Positions 15,884-22,947 of a stretch of DNA of 25,687 bases are shown here, piece after piece. A program made the translations under genes and the position numbers. The notes beneath the pieces were generated by a model. It made no database searches and was not told the DNA's origin. It was given only the letters and a program-made list of their open reading frames with translations. How positions within the stretch are numbered: position 1 is the first letter of the stretch; each line of letters opens with the position of its first letter. Origin of the DNA: Nitrospirota bacterium (GTDB lineage Bacteria > Nitrospirota > Nitrospiria > Nitrospirales > UBA8639); assembly GCA_029865515.1 (NCBI GenBank), contig JAOUGQ010000008.1, forward strand, positions 1-25,687. Reading direction: 5' to 3'.

Positions 15884-16129
15884 ATGAAGACAACCGTAGA
15901 CCTACCTCAATCCCTGTTGGAAGAAGCCAAAAAGCTGGCTGCCAATCACCAAACGACCGTGAAGGCGTTGATTGAAGAAGGATTGCGGCGTGTCATCGGC
16001 GAACATCAACGTTCGGAAAAATTTCGCCTGCGAAAGGCAACCTTTAAAGGAGAAGGCCTTCAGCCAGATATGGAAGGAGCCTCTTGGGAAACCATCCGAG
16101 AACGTGCGTATGAAGGTCGTGGCGGGTGA
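15884..16129 (+). CDS. vapB: VapB-type ribbon-helix-helix antitoxin
   Basis: An 81-residue antitoxin. The N-terminus MKTTVDLPQSLLEEAKKLA followed by TTVKALIEEGLRRVI is the ribbon-helix-helix DNA-binding fold used by VapB antitoxins to bind their own promoter. The C-terminal part (WETIRERAYEGRGG) is expected to wrap the toxin. It precedes the PIN-domain toxin and overlaps it by four bases (GTGA), so the pair is translationally coupled. No ribosome binding site is seen before the ATG, and the promoter sits directly upstream. Family assignment is secure at the level of RHH antitoxin of a VapC toxin. Confidence 0.9.
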   Translation: MKTTVDLPQSLLEEAKKLAANHQTTVKALIEEGLRRVIGEHQRSEKFRLRKATFKGEGLQPDMEGASWETIRERAYEGRGG

Positions 16130-16560
16130 TTGCGGTTGACACGAATATTTTGGTGTATGCCCACCGGGAAGATTCTCCATGGCATGATGCAGCCTACCAC
16201 CATCTGACAAGCCTCGCCGAAGGAGCCACGCCTTGGGCTATTCCTTGGCCATGTCTCCATGAGTTTCTGGCAATCGTGACGCACCCGCGTATATTCAAAC
16301 CTCCCACCCCCTTGTCTGTCGCCTGCGAACAAGTTGAAGCATGGTTAGAATCCCCACGGGTCATCCTGCTATCGGAAACGAACGGCTATTGGCCGGTGTT
16401 ACGGCAAGCGGTGCTAGAGGGCAAAATTCAAGGTGCTCTCGTCCATGATGCGCGAGTGGCGTCGCTTTGCCGACACCACGGCATTCAAGAGCTATGGACA
16501 GCAGATCGTGACTTCAGCCGGTTTCCCACCCTGTCTCCTCGCAACCCCCTGCTCCCATAA
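16126..16560 (+). CDS. vapC: VapC-type PIN-domain toxin
   Basis: A 144-residue PIN-domain ribonuclease, the toxin partner of the upstream antitoxin. VapC toxins cut specific tRNAs or rRNA when released from VapB. The acidic metal-binding set is intact: Asp5 (AVDTNILVYAHR), Glu46 (CLHEFLAI), Asp108 (VHDARVASL) and Asp127 with Asp129 (TADRDFSRF). The NILVYAH and HDARVASL forms place it in the COG1848-like VapC subgroup. The GTG start overlaps the vapB stop. All catalytic residues are present, so it is expected to be active. The RNA target cannot be told from sequence. Confidence 0.92.
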   Translation: MIAVDTNILVYAHREDSPWHDAAYHHLTSLAEGATPWAIPWPCLHEFLAIVTHPRIFKPPTPLSVACEQVEAWLESPRVILLSETNGYWPVLRQAVLEGKIQGALVHDARVASLCRHHGIQELWTADRDFSRFPTLSPRNPLLP

Positions 16561-16932
16561 ACGAAAATCTGCTGGAGGGCAGACCCCAGTTCCCAAACTC
16601 GTGGATACTAGCTGCGTCCCTCCCAATTCATGCCAAAAAATCTATGTGAGGATTTCTGACACTCTGCCGCGAGCCCAGAAAATCTGTCCTGTTGCCCACG
16701 ATAAGAGACGGGAGGGAAAAGGGAGGTCATCTGGAAAGCCTGCAGACCGCTCGTCAACCCGTCTCACGACACTACGCGGGATGGAGTATGGTTGAAACAT
16801 CTGTCCGAATTAGATCGAGTGAGCAACACCGTAGACAGGGTAACAATCTTGAAGTGATGTTGGTGCCAAGGAATGCCTTGGAAGGCATGACCTTTGGAGA
16901 TTGACGCGGAAGAGAATGTCACTCCCATCTAT

Positions 16933-16996
16933 TATATGCTTGGGAGCAAAAAGCGGTATTCCTAAATGAAATAAACGACTCACGACCCCATTTTCA
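16933..16996 (+). repeat. Tandem direct repeat, copy 1
   Basis: This 64-base unit begins TATATGCTTGGGAGC and ends CACGACCCCATTTTCA. It is repeated 68 bases downstream with a single-base difference (an extra G after the A-run). Near identity implies a recent duplication or ongoing correction. Confidence 0.9.
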
Positions 16997-17000
16997 GACC

Positions 17001-17063
17001 TATATGCTTGGGAGCAAAAACGGTATTCCTAAATGAAATAAACGACTCACGACCCCATTTTCA
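17001..17063 (+). repeat. Tandem direct repeat, copy 2
   Basis: This 63-base second copy of the unit at 16933-16996 differs by one missing G. It runs directly into the hairpin at 17061-17102. Confidence 0.9.
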
Positions 17064-17102
17064 TCACGGTAGCAAAAACCGCTTTACCACATCGTGTGAT
17101 GA
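17061..17102. repeat. Inverted repeat (hairpin) at the end of the tandem repeats
   Basis: The outer arms TCATCAC (17061-17067) and GTGATGA (17096-17102) pair perfectly. An inner GGTAGC can pair with GCTTTACC with a small bulge. No T-run follows, so it is not a standard terminator. It adjoins the tandem repeats and could be a structured end of a small mobile repeat. Confidence 0.5.
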
Positions 17103-17271
17103 CTCGCCTATTCTAACCGAACTTATCAAGCGGTTTCCCTCGCTCTTAGCTTTGAGAATGACCGACCCAAGAAATACCATGTGGGGTTAGTACAGCTTTT
17201 TGAGCTTGGAGCACCGCCCAGGAGCGGGAAAGACCACAATATTTACCTTCAGCACCGATCTCTCGCCAAGA

Positions 17272-18090
17272 TTAGTGCGGCCCTCCGGGATGTTTCAACC
17301 CAAGGTACATGAAAAGGACTCCCAACAGCTTATTCTGCTGACCGGCCTGAGATTCATCAGCCTCTTGGTCCTGACTCCCCTTAGCTACCTGCAACTCGGG
17401 ACGAAAGATGATTGGACCAAAGAGACTGGCCGCCTTCGAGTTCGTCTGGTCTGAATCGACCACTAAGGACATGCCTTTTAAGATTGAAGGTTCTTCTCCA
17501 AAGATGCGTCGATAATCGGCAAGCACATTCCGCTCTTCGGTCAGCCAAATGCCTAATTGCTCCCGTCCGCTGCGCACGACTATATAATTGACTGACGGAT
17601 CATTGGGACGCGTGAGAACCGTTCCGACCGGAAGGCCATTATCCCAGATGTATCCAATGGTCGTCGTATGGTCAGGTGCCTCCCGTGATGAAAATACCAG
17701 GTATAGGGCCGCCCCATGGTCATCCAGCTTGGCCTGGCGACTGGCCGCGCCAGTGGGAAGCGTTAGCACGTTCCATTCCCAGGAGACCAGCGAATTCGCC
17801 TGAAGATTCAACGTCAGCGAACGGAACAGACTCAAGCAGCCTTGCTCCGTTTCAAGGCGTAAGACTTTGCGGTGCTTCTCCTCCACCACCTGAACCTGTC
17901 CAAACCCCTCCCAGACTTTCACGGACCACTCATAAGGGTGAGTCTGCAGACGTGAGGTGGATGTCGAATCAAATAAGGATGGGATGGGCGTGGTCGCACC
18001 CACAGGAACTAGACCGATCCCAAAAACTGCAAAGCTCAAAAGGCTCGCTCTCACCAGCAGGAGGGTGAAAAAATGATGATGGATGAACAT
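17272..18090 (-). CDS. DUF3047 family secreted protein
   Basis: A 272-residue protein of the DUF3047 family, function unknown. A hydrophobic N-terminal signal (about residues 8-33, ending near VPVGATT) suggests export. The domain follows with the family pattern: VLRLETEQG, then LVSWEWNVLTLPTGA, DDHGAALYLVFSS, IGYIWDNGLPVGTVL, LGIWLTEERNVLADYRRIFGEEP and LVVDSDQTNS. The Trp and Asp residues of these blocks are the recognisable core. The ATG at 18090 is chosen because it begins the signal peptide; a GTG at 18141 would add 17 charged residues. No strong ribosome binding site is seen at either. It lies alone, downstream of the porin on the same strand but behind its terminator. Confidence 0.8.
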   Translation of the reverse strand: MFIHHHFFTLLLVRASLLSFAVFGIGLVPVGATTPIPSLFDSTSTSRLQTHPYEWSVKVWEGFGQVQVVEEKHRKVLRLETEQGCLSLFRSLTLNLQANSLVSWEWNVLTLPTGAASRQAKLDDHGAALYLVFSSREAPDHTTTIGYIWDNGLPVGTVLTRPNDPSVNYIVVRSGREQLGIWLTEERNVLADYRRIFGEEPSILKGMSLVVDSDQTNSKAASLFGPIIFRPELQVAKGSQDQEADESQAGQQNKLLGVLFMYLGLKHPGGPH

Positions 18091-18348
18091 GGCGCATCTA
18101 GGCTTTCTTCTGAAATTATGAGAATACCCATTTTCTCTCACTGAATTGTTATTACAAACCTAGTGCCAAAAATATCTACAAATATATTTTCTAAAATTTC
18201 AAAGACTTATGGAAATCCAGCGCAGGATATCCTCACTAGGGTCATACAAGGTGACACAGAATAGTGTTCCAAGAATCAGGCAAAGAAACAGAAATGGAGA
18301 TGAACCAAACGATAAAACACAAAGGAGGGGAGGAGAAAAAGAAGATCG

Positions 18349-18372
18349 ATTCCCGCTCACAACTTGCGGGAA
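18349..18372. repeat. REP-like inverted repeat, copy distal to the porin
   Basis: Arms TTCCCGC and GCGGGAA (7 of 7 paired) enclose a 9-base loop, TCACAACTT on the plus strand. The 24-base segment is identical to that at 18460-18483. It lies just beyond the T-run of the porin terminator. Confidence 0.85.
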
Positions 18373-18381
18373 AGACTGAGG

Positions 18382-18424
18382 AAAAAAAAACCGCCCCCGG
18401 GAATAACATCCACAGGGGCGGTTT
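18382..18424 (-). terminator. Rho-independent terminator of the porin gene
   Basis: On the minus strand AAACCGCCCC (18424-18415) pairs perfectly with GGGGCGGTTT (18397-18388) across a 17-base loop and runs straight into a stretch of nine T (18390-18382). It lies about 66 bases after the porin stop. This is the strongest terminator in the window and fits a highly expressed porin. Confidence 0.9.
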
Positions 18425-18459
18425 AGGATAACGGGGAGGGTTAAGTCCCCCTACAATGA

Positions 18460-18483
18460 ATTCCCGCTCACAACTTGCGGGAA
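18460..18483. repeat. REP-like inverted repeat, copy next to the porin stop
   Basis: Identical in 24 of 24 bases to 18349-18372, same orientation, 111 bases apart. It starts seven bases after the porin stop codon in the transcription direction, before the terminator, so it would be in the 3' untranslated RNA as a 7-bp hairpin. Confidence 0.85.
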
Positions 18484-18490
18484 CGTTATA

Positions 18491-19951
18491 TTAGAAGTTG
18501 ATCCAGAGTTGGGTGTAGCCCCAGTTCTGATCAGCCGTGCCAAAACCATTCTTCTTCAAGTAATCCCCGGTGAAGAAATGGCCATAACCCACTTGCCAAC
18601 CGACCTTGTTGTTTTGGAAGAACAAGGTATAGACCACGTCAATTTCACCACCGAGTGACTTTTCTTTGTTTCCAGCCGGGGTGTTGAAGAACGTGGCTTG
18701 AGAAGCCGTATACCAGTTGTCCTTCTCGTTGGCCAACCGCATGATATGGCCGGCAAGTTCAAAATGGCTCTCCGGCGTGGGACGCAATTGCAAGTTACCG
18801 CCATACGTCAACATATTCTGCCAGGACATCAAGTCCATGTACCCGAAGTGAATGTGGTTCGTCGGGAACAATTGGCTGAAGGTATGTCCACCGTTCTTTG
18901 GCGAGCTGCCCGTGGCGTAGTTAATTTCCGCGCCGATACGAGGTTGCATCGGAACCGGCATGGTCACACCGGCATCCAAGTGCCCAGCCAAGGCATTGAT
19001 TCGGGTATTACTGGCTTGGCCTACTGCTCCTAATTCTCCAAATTGCCAATAGCCTTCACCAGTGGCATCAAACATTCCTTGCTTGAACGCCACGCGACCA
19101 CCGACTGTGTGCCGTTCTTGATTGGACTGCTGTCCGCCAACCGCACCACCGGTGCCGGTGGTGGAGCCACCATCTTCAAAGATCCAGGCCGGCTCAACCG
19201 CGACAGCCCCGAACTTCATCGGGAGACGTACGAACAAGATGTCACCATCGCCCTTATGAGCCTTACCGGTTGTACATCCGCCTGCATTTTGCACACAATT
19301 TCCTTCCGCAACGCGCAACCAGCCTAATTCAACAGGCACGGTGTCATGATTATATCGCATCGTCACGCCGTCAAATGCAAACCCGACGTTATTCCAGTCA
19401 AAATGACCAAAAATCCTGTGGTTACCCCACACCATCAATTGACGGCCGGCTTTCAAGGTCAAATTGGGCATTAAGAAATTACGCACCAACATGAATCCCT
19501 GTCGAAGGAACAACGTAGCATCAGTAGAATTGGGATTCCCTGCTCCACCCACACTTGCCGGGTTCGGCATCGAACCGAAGTTATTTGAAACCTGCGGTTG
19601 GACGAAAAACACCACATCCGGGGAAATGTCGTAATTAAATCCCAGCCGGATTAATTGTTGAGTGAAAAAGGAATTGGAATTTGAGTTTTTGGTAAAATTC
19701 CCATTCGTCCGGAACTCAGGGCGTACCCGCATGTCGCCGGAAATGGTCAACTTGCTGGCATCAAACACGCCTTTTGGTGGATCAAAATTGTGATAAGGCA
19801 CCAAATCCGGGATGGCCCGTGGCACCGCTGGCACATTGGTGTTTTTGTCGGTGGCCGGGGTGGTCTTTGCGGCCAACCCTGGCGCTGCCGACATGGCCAC
19901 AATCAACGCCGCTGCCGTCAACCTGGTAAAGGTTCGGTAAAAAGTCCTCAT
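18491..19951 (-). CDS. Alginate-export-type outer membrane porin
   Basis: A 486-residue outer-membrane beta-barrel. A signal peptide (residues 1-28, ending GLAA) is followed by a Pro-rich spacer and a barrel starting near LTISGDMRVRPEFRTNG. LTLKAGRQLMVWGNHRIFGHFDW near 165-187 is typical of the Alginate_exp porin family abundant in Nitrospira. Many alternating strands follow (PVELGWLRV; VGWQVGYGHFFTGDYL), and the last residue is Phe (LWINF), the usual barrel-assembly signal. A strong AGGAGG lies six bases before the ATG. A long upstream region with candidate regulatory sites and a strong terminator suggest high, regulated expression. Despite the family name, alginate export is unlikely; general solute diffusion is more probable. 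Confidence 0.85.
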   Translation of the reverse strand: MRTFYRTFTRLTAAALIVAMSAAPGLAAKTTPATDKNTNVPAVPRAIPDLVPYHNFDPPKGVFDASKLTISGDMRVRPEFRTNGNFTKNSNSNSFFTQQLIRLGFNYDISPDVVFFVQPQVSNNFGSMPNPASVGGAGNPNSTDATLFLRQGFMLVRNFLMPNLTLKAGRQLMVWGNHRIFGHFDWNNVGFAFDGVTMRYNHDTVPVELGWLRVAEGNCVQNAGGCTTGKAHKGDGDILFVRLPMKFGAVAVEPAWIFEDGGSTTGTGGAVGGQQSNQERHTVGGRVAFKQGMFDATGEGYWQFGELGAVGQASNTRINALAGHLDAGVTMPVPMQPRIGAEINYATGSSPKNGGHTFSQLFPTNHIHFGYMDLMSWQNMLTYGGNLQLRPTPESHFELAGHIMRLANEKDNWYTASQATFFNTPAGNKEKSLGGEIDVVYTLFFQNNKVGWQVGYGHFFTGDYLKKNGFGTADQNWGYTQLWINF

Positions 19952-20115
19952 TGCACTCCTCCTGTTAGTGAATACCTCTGTGGACCCAAGCCAACAACGC
20001 CCTACTCCCCATTGTTTTCTTCCTTCAGGCTGTCGATTACTTGCGTCCGCTTCCTTCTTGACTACATGATTCTGGCCGTTTTAAGCATCGGCCTTGTTTC
20101 TTCCAAACCTCGTCC

Positions 20116-20132
20116 GGTCCCTATTAGGGACC
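20116..20132. promoter_or_regulatory. Perfect 17-bp palindrome upstream of the porin
   Basis: GGTCCCTATTAGGGACC is a perfect 8-1-8 inverted repeat. As DNA it suits a dimeric regulator. If the upstream sigma-54-like site is used it lies at about +8 to +24 of the transcript, where GGUCCC/GGGACC would form a 6-bp hairpin with a 5-base loop near the 5' end, a position known to stabilise porin mRNAs such as ompA. Confidence 0.45.
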
Positions 20133-20151
20133 ATTCCGTTTTTTATGTATT

Positions 20152-20167
20152 TGCTAATTAGATGCCA
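20152..20167 (-). promoter_or_regulatory. Candidate sigma-54 promoter of the porin
   Basis: The minus strand reads TGGCATCTAATTAGCA against consensus TGGCACGNNNNTTGCW. The invariant GG and GC are present with the correct 10-base spacing, and 9 of 12 fixed positions match. The start would fall near 20140, giving a leader of about 190 bases. The AT-rich surroundings raise the chance of a random match. Confidence 0.35.
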
Positions 20168-20456
20168 TTTCTTTTTATTTAACTAAATACTTGAAAAAAT
20201 TATGTTTTTATTTTTTTTACTTCCACGTGTCTATGCCGACGCTATCACCAGAATGCTACGATGGTTGTAAAAATCCAACACCATAAAGTGAGGGATTTCG
20301 CACCCGCCCTAGACAAAGGAACGGCTTTGACACCGTATAAGGAAGGAATTCTTTTTTTTGAACCACAATAAGATTGAACTGAGAATTCTACGTCCTGATG
20401 AAATCATTTAACTCATGAACGCCAAGAATCCCCTTCAGATTACGTGCAATCAAAAC

Positions 20457-20744
20457 CTAGACGTGCTTCGATCCTCCCGAATCCGTGACCTGTTCCGTGG
20501 CCCCTTTAATTTGCTCTTCCGCTTCTTTCATCGATGACTCTAAATCCTGTTCAACGGATTTAAACTCTTGTGTGATCATATTTATTTCCGGTTCAACCGA
20601 CTGCCGGAGATCTTCGGTTGTTTCCTTAAACCCTTTGACCGCTTTACCGACCTGCCTGCCGATTTCCGGTAATTCTTTTGGGCCAAAGAGCAGGAACGCG
20701 ATGACCAGGATGATCAAAATTTCCATCGCTCCTAAGCCGAACAT
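20457..20744 (-). CDS. Tat translocase TatA/TatB-like subunit, acidic-tail form
   Basis: A 95-residue TatA/B-family protein for twin-arginine export of folded proteins. It has a short N-terminal membrane helix (MEILIILVIAFLLFG, about 7-21), the hinge FGPKELPEIG, an amphipathic helix (RQVGKAVKGFKE), and a long charged tail predicted helical and coiled-coil-like (EPEINMITQEFKSVEQDLES, then more Glu/Lys). FGP with Glu in the hinge and the helical acidic tail lean toward TatB, but a TatA role is also possible. GGGGAG lies seven bases before the ATG. It follows another TatA gene by 118 bases. No tatC is in the window. Confidence 0.85.
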   Translation of the reverse strand: MFGLGAMEILIILVIAFLLFGPKELPEIGRQVGKAVKGFKETTEDLRQSVEPEINMITQEFKSVEQDLESSMKEAEEQIKGATEQVTDSGGSKHV

Positions 20745-20862
20745 CTTCCCACTCCCCTATTGTCTGAACTCCAGAATTGTACCTTGAGGGTTGCTCAGGC
20801 TGTACGTCACGTTGCCTGTCCCTTCGGTGGGCGGTCTTCACCGTTTCAGTCTCACCCGCGAA

Positions 20863-21168
20863 TTATCCCTGTTTGGATTGCGTTGATTCTGCAGGCTGTT
20901 GCCCCCCTTGAGCCGGTGGCGGTGAAGGAGCCTGTGCCGTGTGTTGCTGGCTTGCCAATTGTTCCGGATGGGGCTGAGGGGCCTGTCCGCCTTCGCCTTG
21001 CTCATTGGGCGTCACATCCAGTGCGTCCGCTTCGGCGACAGACTTTTTAAAGCCCTTGATCGCTTTGCCTAATCCTTCCCCAAGCTGAGGGATTTTCCCC
21101 GCACCGAAAATGATGAGCACAATGATGAGGATGAGCATCAGCTCCATCCATCCAAACGATCCAAACAC
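20863..21168 (-). CDS. tatA: Tat translocase TatA-like subunit, Pro/Gln-rich tail
   Basis: A 101-residue TatA-type protein. The membrane helix MELMLILIIVLIIFG (about 8-22) is followed by the hinge FGAGKIPQLGEGLG and the amphipathic helix KAIKGFKKSVAEA, which is the classic TatA pattern. From about residue 55 the tail is disordered and rich in Pro, Gln, Ala and Gly, unlike the helical tail of its downstream paralog. The start is GTG with AGAGG five bases before it. It is the first gene of a tandem Tat pair. It would form the pore-building component together with a TatC encoded elsewhere. Confidence 0.88.
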   Translation of the reverse strand: MFGSFGWMELMLILIIVLIIFGAGKIPQLGEGLGKAIKGFKKSVAEADALDVTPNEQGEGGQAPQPHPEQLASQQHTAQAPSPPPAQGGQQPAESTQSKQG

Positions 21169-21510
21169 GTGAACCTCTTCTTAATTTGTGTGAGTTGACA
21201 CTTACCTGGAAAAATCCGCCGCAGTATACACAACCATTTTCAAAAAATCTACTTAAATTTAACATTCTCGAGATGCATGAACAGTCTTTCCCGTTGAGAC
21301 TTCATGTTTCATCGGCATCATTCGGAAAGCAGGAGTTGAATATTTCTCCTTGGAATTGAAGGCGGGCCATCTCTCCCGTCAGTCCTGCACCGGCAGGATT
21401 CCATCCGGTGGTGTCTTTCGGACAAAGACTTACCCACCAACTGCGGATATGACCAAGAGGCGTAATCCATCCGACTGGTGACTGCGTGCCTACCTCGGCA
21501 GCATGGCTAC
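21169..21510. other. Intergenic region between the methyltransferase and tatA
   Basis: About 340 bases. The part nearest tatA is AT-rich and carries its candidate promoter. The part nearest the methyltransferase (about 21300-21510) is GC-richer and open in one minus-strand frame that overlaps the methyltransferase out of frame, with no recognisable product. No terminator is visible. Confidence 0.45.
21223..21251 (-). promoter_or_regulatory. Candidate promoter of the tat pair
   Basis: The minus strand has TATACT (21228-21223, 5 of 6) with TAGATT (21251-21246, 3 of 6) 17 bases upstream. The predicted start near 21216 gives a leader of about 48 bases before tatA. Good -10, weak -35. Confidence 0.35.
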
Positions 21511-22947
21511 CTACAAACCGGCCGAGGCGAAAAACATGTGCGTATAGTCCACCGGCTGCAGAGGAAGTTGCAACATGGCCTTGATGCCCTCTGAATCGTA
21601 CCCCAACTTTTGCAAATCCGGCATGGCCTTCCATATCTCCGCTTCAGTGAGATAGGCGATGGTATCCGGCACGCCATCGGATGGTAGCGATTGGACAATC
21701 GCTTCTAATTCCGCGCGTTCATGAGCCGGAGTACTTTCAGAAAGAGGAAATTCGATATGGCGTTGGTAGGGGCACCGGTAGGTACGGTTCAGTGCCTGCA
21801 AGGTGCGAAGAATCAACGCATCCAATTCCCAGGCCTGGCCTTCGGGCGGAGAGGGATGTGACGCCAGTAGATCCATCACACTGAGCACATTCGTCCCCAA
21901 ACTCCGGCCCACATACTCCCGTTGCGATTCGATCACGCCGGACCGAATCCCGAGATGCCGGGCCACTTCTTCCAGTAACTGGAAATTCACCATGAAGCTG
22001 AATTGACCGCCCTGGACGGTATAACAGGGTTTTTCCGGGTCGTTCAGCACACGATGATCGACCGTGCCCGCATCAAAACTGCTGAACCCGATAGCATCCG
22101 TGGCCAGCAACCGCTTGGCTTCCTTGACGCTCTGACACGCCCCTACGTTGTAAGGCACGAGGACTTCTTCATCGATGCTTTTGAGAAACTCGGCAACGGT
22201 GCGACGGAACGGAAAGGTTTTCGTCTCGATGGGGCGATATTCACGCTCCCAGACAAGATCTTCGAGAAACGGTGGCATGGTTTTCAGGGTATCAATGTCC
22301 TTCTGATCAAACGCCTCCACAAACTTGGGCCAATCCGGAAAATCCCCCAGACGCTTTTCGTTGAGATTGGGACGAAGCTGCTCCTCCTGAATCTCTCCTT
22401 CTTTTCGCAGGATTAACTTGGTCGGCAACTCGCTCCAGAGTTCATTGCAGATAATCCGGTCGACACTGCCATCCGGAAATGCGGAAAGTTGGTCTACCGA
22501 TGCCGAGTCAAACGTCACTCGATCACGATGCTTGGCCAAATCCGGGTTGGCTTTGGCCTGCTCCAGCAACGCCGGCTCTCGCTCGATGCAGAGATAGTTG
22601 ACTCTCGGGAAAATCAGTTGCTCGTGATCTAATTCCTGGAGACGATCCAGGAAACAGGCTGCCAGATTGCCATTCCCGGCACCCCACTCCATCACCGAAA
22701 GAGGTGTGGTCGTGTGCTCTCCGGCCTGGCCTTTTGCTCGCTTCTGACACTGATGCCAGTAGTCCTCGGCTAAGGCGAACCCTAAACGGTAATCCGCCAC
22801 GGCAACCGTCTGGTAATACTCCCGCACACAACTCCCCCTCAGTCCGTAAAATAGGCGGTTAATGTGGGCTTGCCATATATCCACCGGTTGAAAATCTCCC
22901 ACGAGTTGGGGCAAAGCGTCGGGATCTTTGATTGGTGATGCACTCAT
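21511..22947 (-). CDS. Diverged MidA-like SAM-dependent methyltransferase
   Basis: A 478-residue protein with a class I methyltransferase fold. Motif I is VMEWGAGNGNLAACFLDRL at about 85-103. An acidic residue after the second strand is in YLCIEREPALLEQ near 118-130. RIICNELWSELPTKLIL near 164-180 parallels the NELLDALP motif of the MidA/NDUFAF7 (COG1565, DUF185) family, and the late block GGQFSFMVNFQLLEEVARHLG fits the same family. Mitochondrial NDUFAF7 methylates a complex I arginine; the targets of bacterial members are mostly unknown. It is longer than the usual MidA (about 350-400 aa), with an extra C-terminal part (about 400-478). It is divergent from the exported protein gene. The family call is moderate. 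Confidence 0.65.
   Translation of the reverse strand: MSASPIKDPDALPQLVGDFQPVDIWQAHINRLFYGLRGSCVREYYQTVAVADYRLGFALAEDYWHQCQKRAKGQAGEHTTTPLSVMEWGAGNGNLAACFLDRLQELDHEQLIFPRVNYLCIEREPALLEQAKANPDLAKHRDRVTFDSASVDQLSAFPDGSVDRIICNELWSELPTKLILRKEGEIQEEQLRPNLNEKRLGDFPDWPKFVEAFDQKDIDTLKTMPPFLEDLVWEREYRPIETKTFPFRRTVAEFLKSIDEEVLVPYNVGACQSVKEAKRLLATDAIGFSSFDAGTVDHRVLNDPEKPCYTVQGGQFSFMVNFQLLEEVARHLGIRSGVIESQREYVGRSLGTNVLSVMDLLASHPSPPEGQAWELDALILRTLQALNRTYRCPYQRHIEFPLSESTPAHERAELEAIVQSLPSDGVPDTIAYLTEAEIWKAMPDLQKLGYDSEGIKAMLQLPLQPVDYTHMFFASAGL

Larger units (their letters stand above)
16561..17271. other. Non-coding accessory stretch after vapC
   Basis: About 710 bases without a supported gene. The small open frames (for example 16692-16904) have no ribosome binding site or recognisable family. 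From left to right there is plain sequence, a compact pair of overlapping hairpins (16866-16888), a tandem duplication (16933-17063), and a larger hairpin (17061-17102). The make-up suggests decayed mobile or foreign DNA around the toxin-antitoxin genes, but no transposase remnant is recognisable. Confidence 0.5.
18091..18490. other. Intergenic region between the porin and DUF3047 genes
   Basis: These 400 bases hold no gene. They contain the porin terminator, two copies of an inverted repeat on either side of it, and an AT-rich stretch (about 18120-18230) that should carry the promoter of the DUF3047 gene. No clear -35/-10 pair could be chosen there. Confidence 0.5.
19952..20456. other. Long upstream region of the porin gene
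   Basis: These 505 bases between the porin and the tat pair hold no supported gene. On the minus strand, in order toward the porin, there is a T/A-rich tract (about 20170-20220) with an IHF-like match TTTCAAGTATTTA (20196-20184, one mismatch to WATCAANNNNTTR), a sigma-54-like site, a perfect 17-bp palindrome, and about 160 bases of leader. The part at 20221-20456 shows nothing distinct. Confidence 0.5.

Noticed and set aside
16866..16888. Overlapping hairpins (CCAAGG-AATG-CCTTGG and ATGCC-TTGGAA-GGCAT) as a possible riboswitch or attenuator
   Set aside because: There is no gene downstream on the plus strand to regulate, and no T-run or conserved aptamer-like core.
16692..16904. Small plus-strand open frame of 70 codons after vapC
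   Set aside because: No ribosome binding site and no recognisable motif. It may be decayed sequence, but no parent gene could be named.
16933..17063. Tandem repeats considered as a CRISPR array
   Set aside because: Two 63-64-base units with only four bases between them leave no spacer. This is a simple tandem duplication.
18349..18483. Two identical palindromic repeats considered as a CRISPR remnant
   Set aside because: Only two copies, and the interval is 87 bases filled by a terminator. There are no cas genes.
21302..21634. Minus-strand open frame of 110 codons overlapping the methyltransferase end
   Set aside because: It begins out of frame inside the methyltransferase, which has strong motifs in its own frame. 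No independent start or family match is visible.
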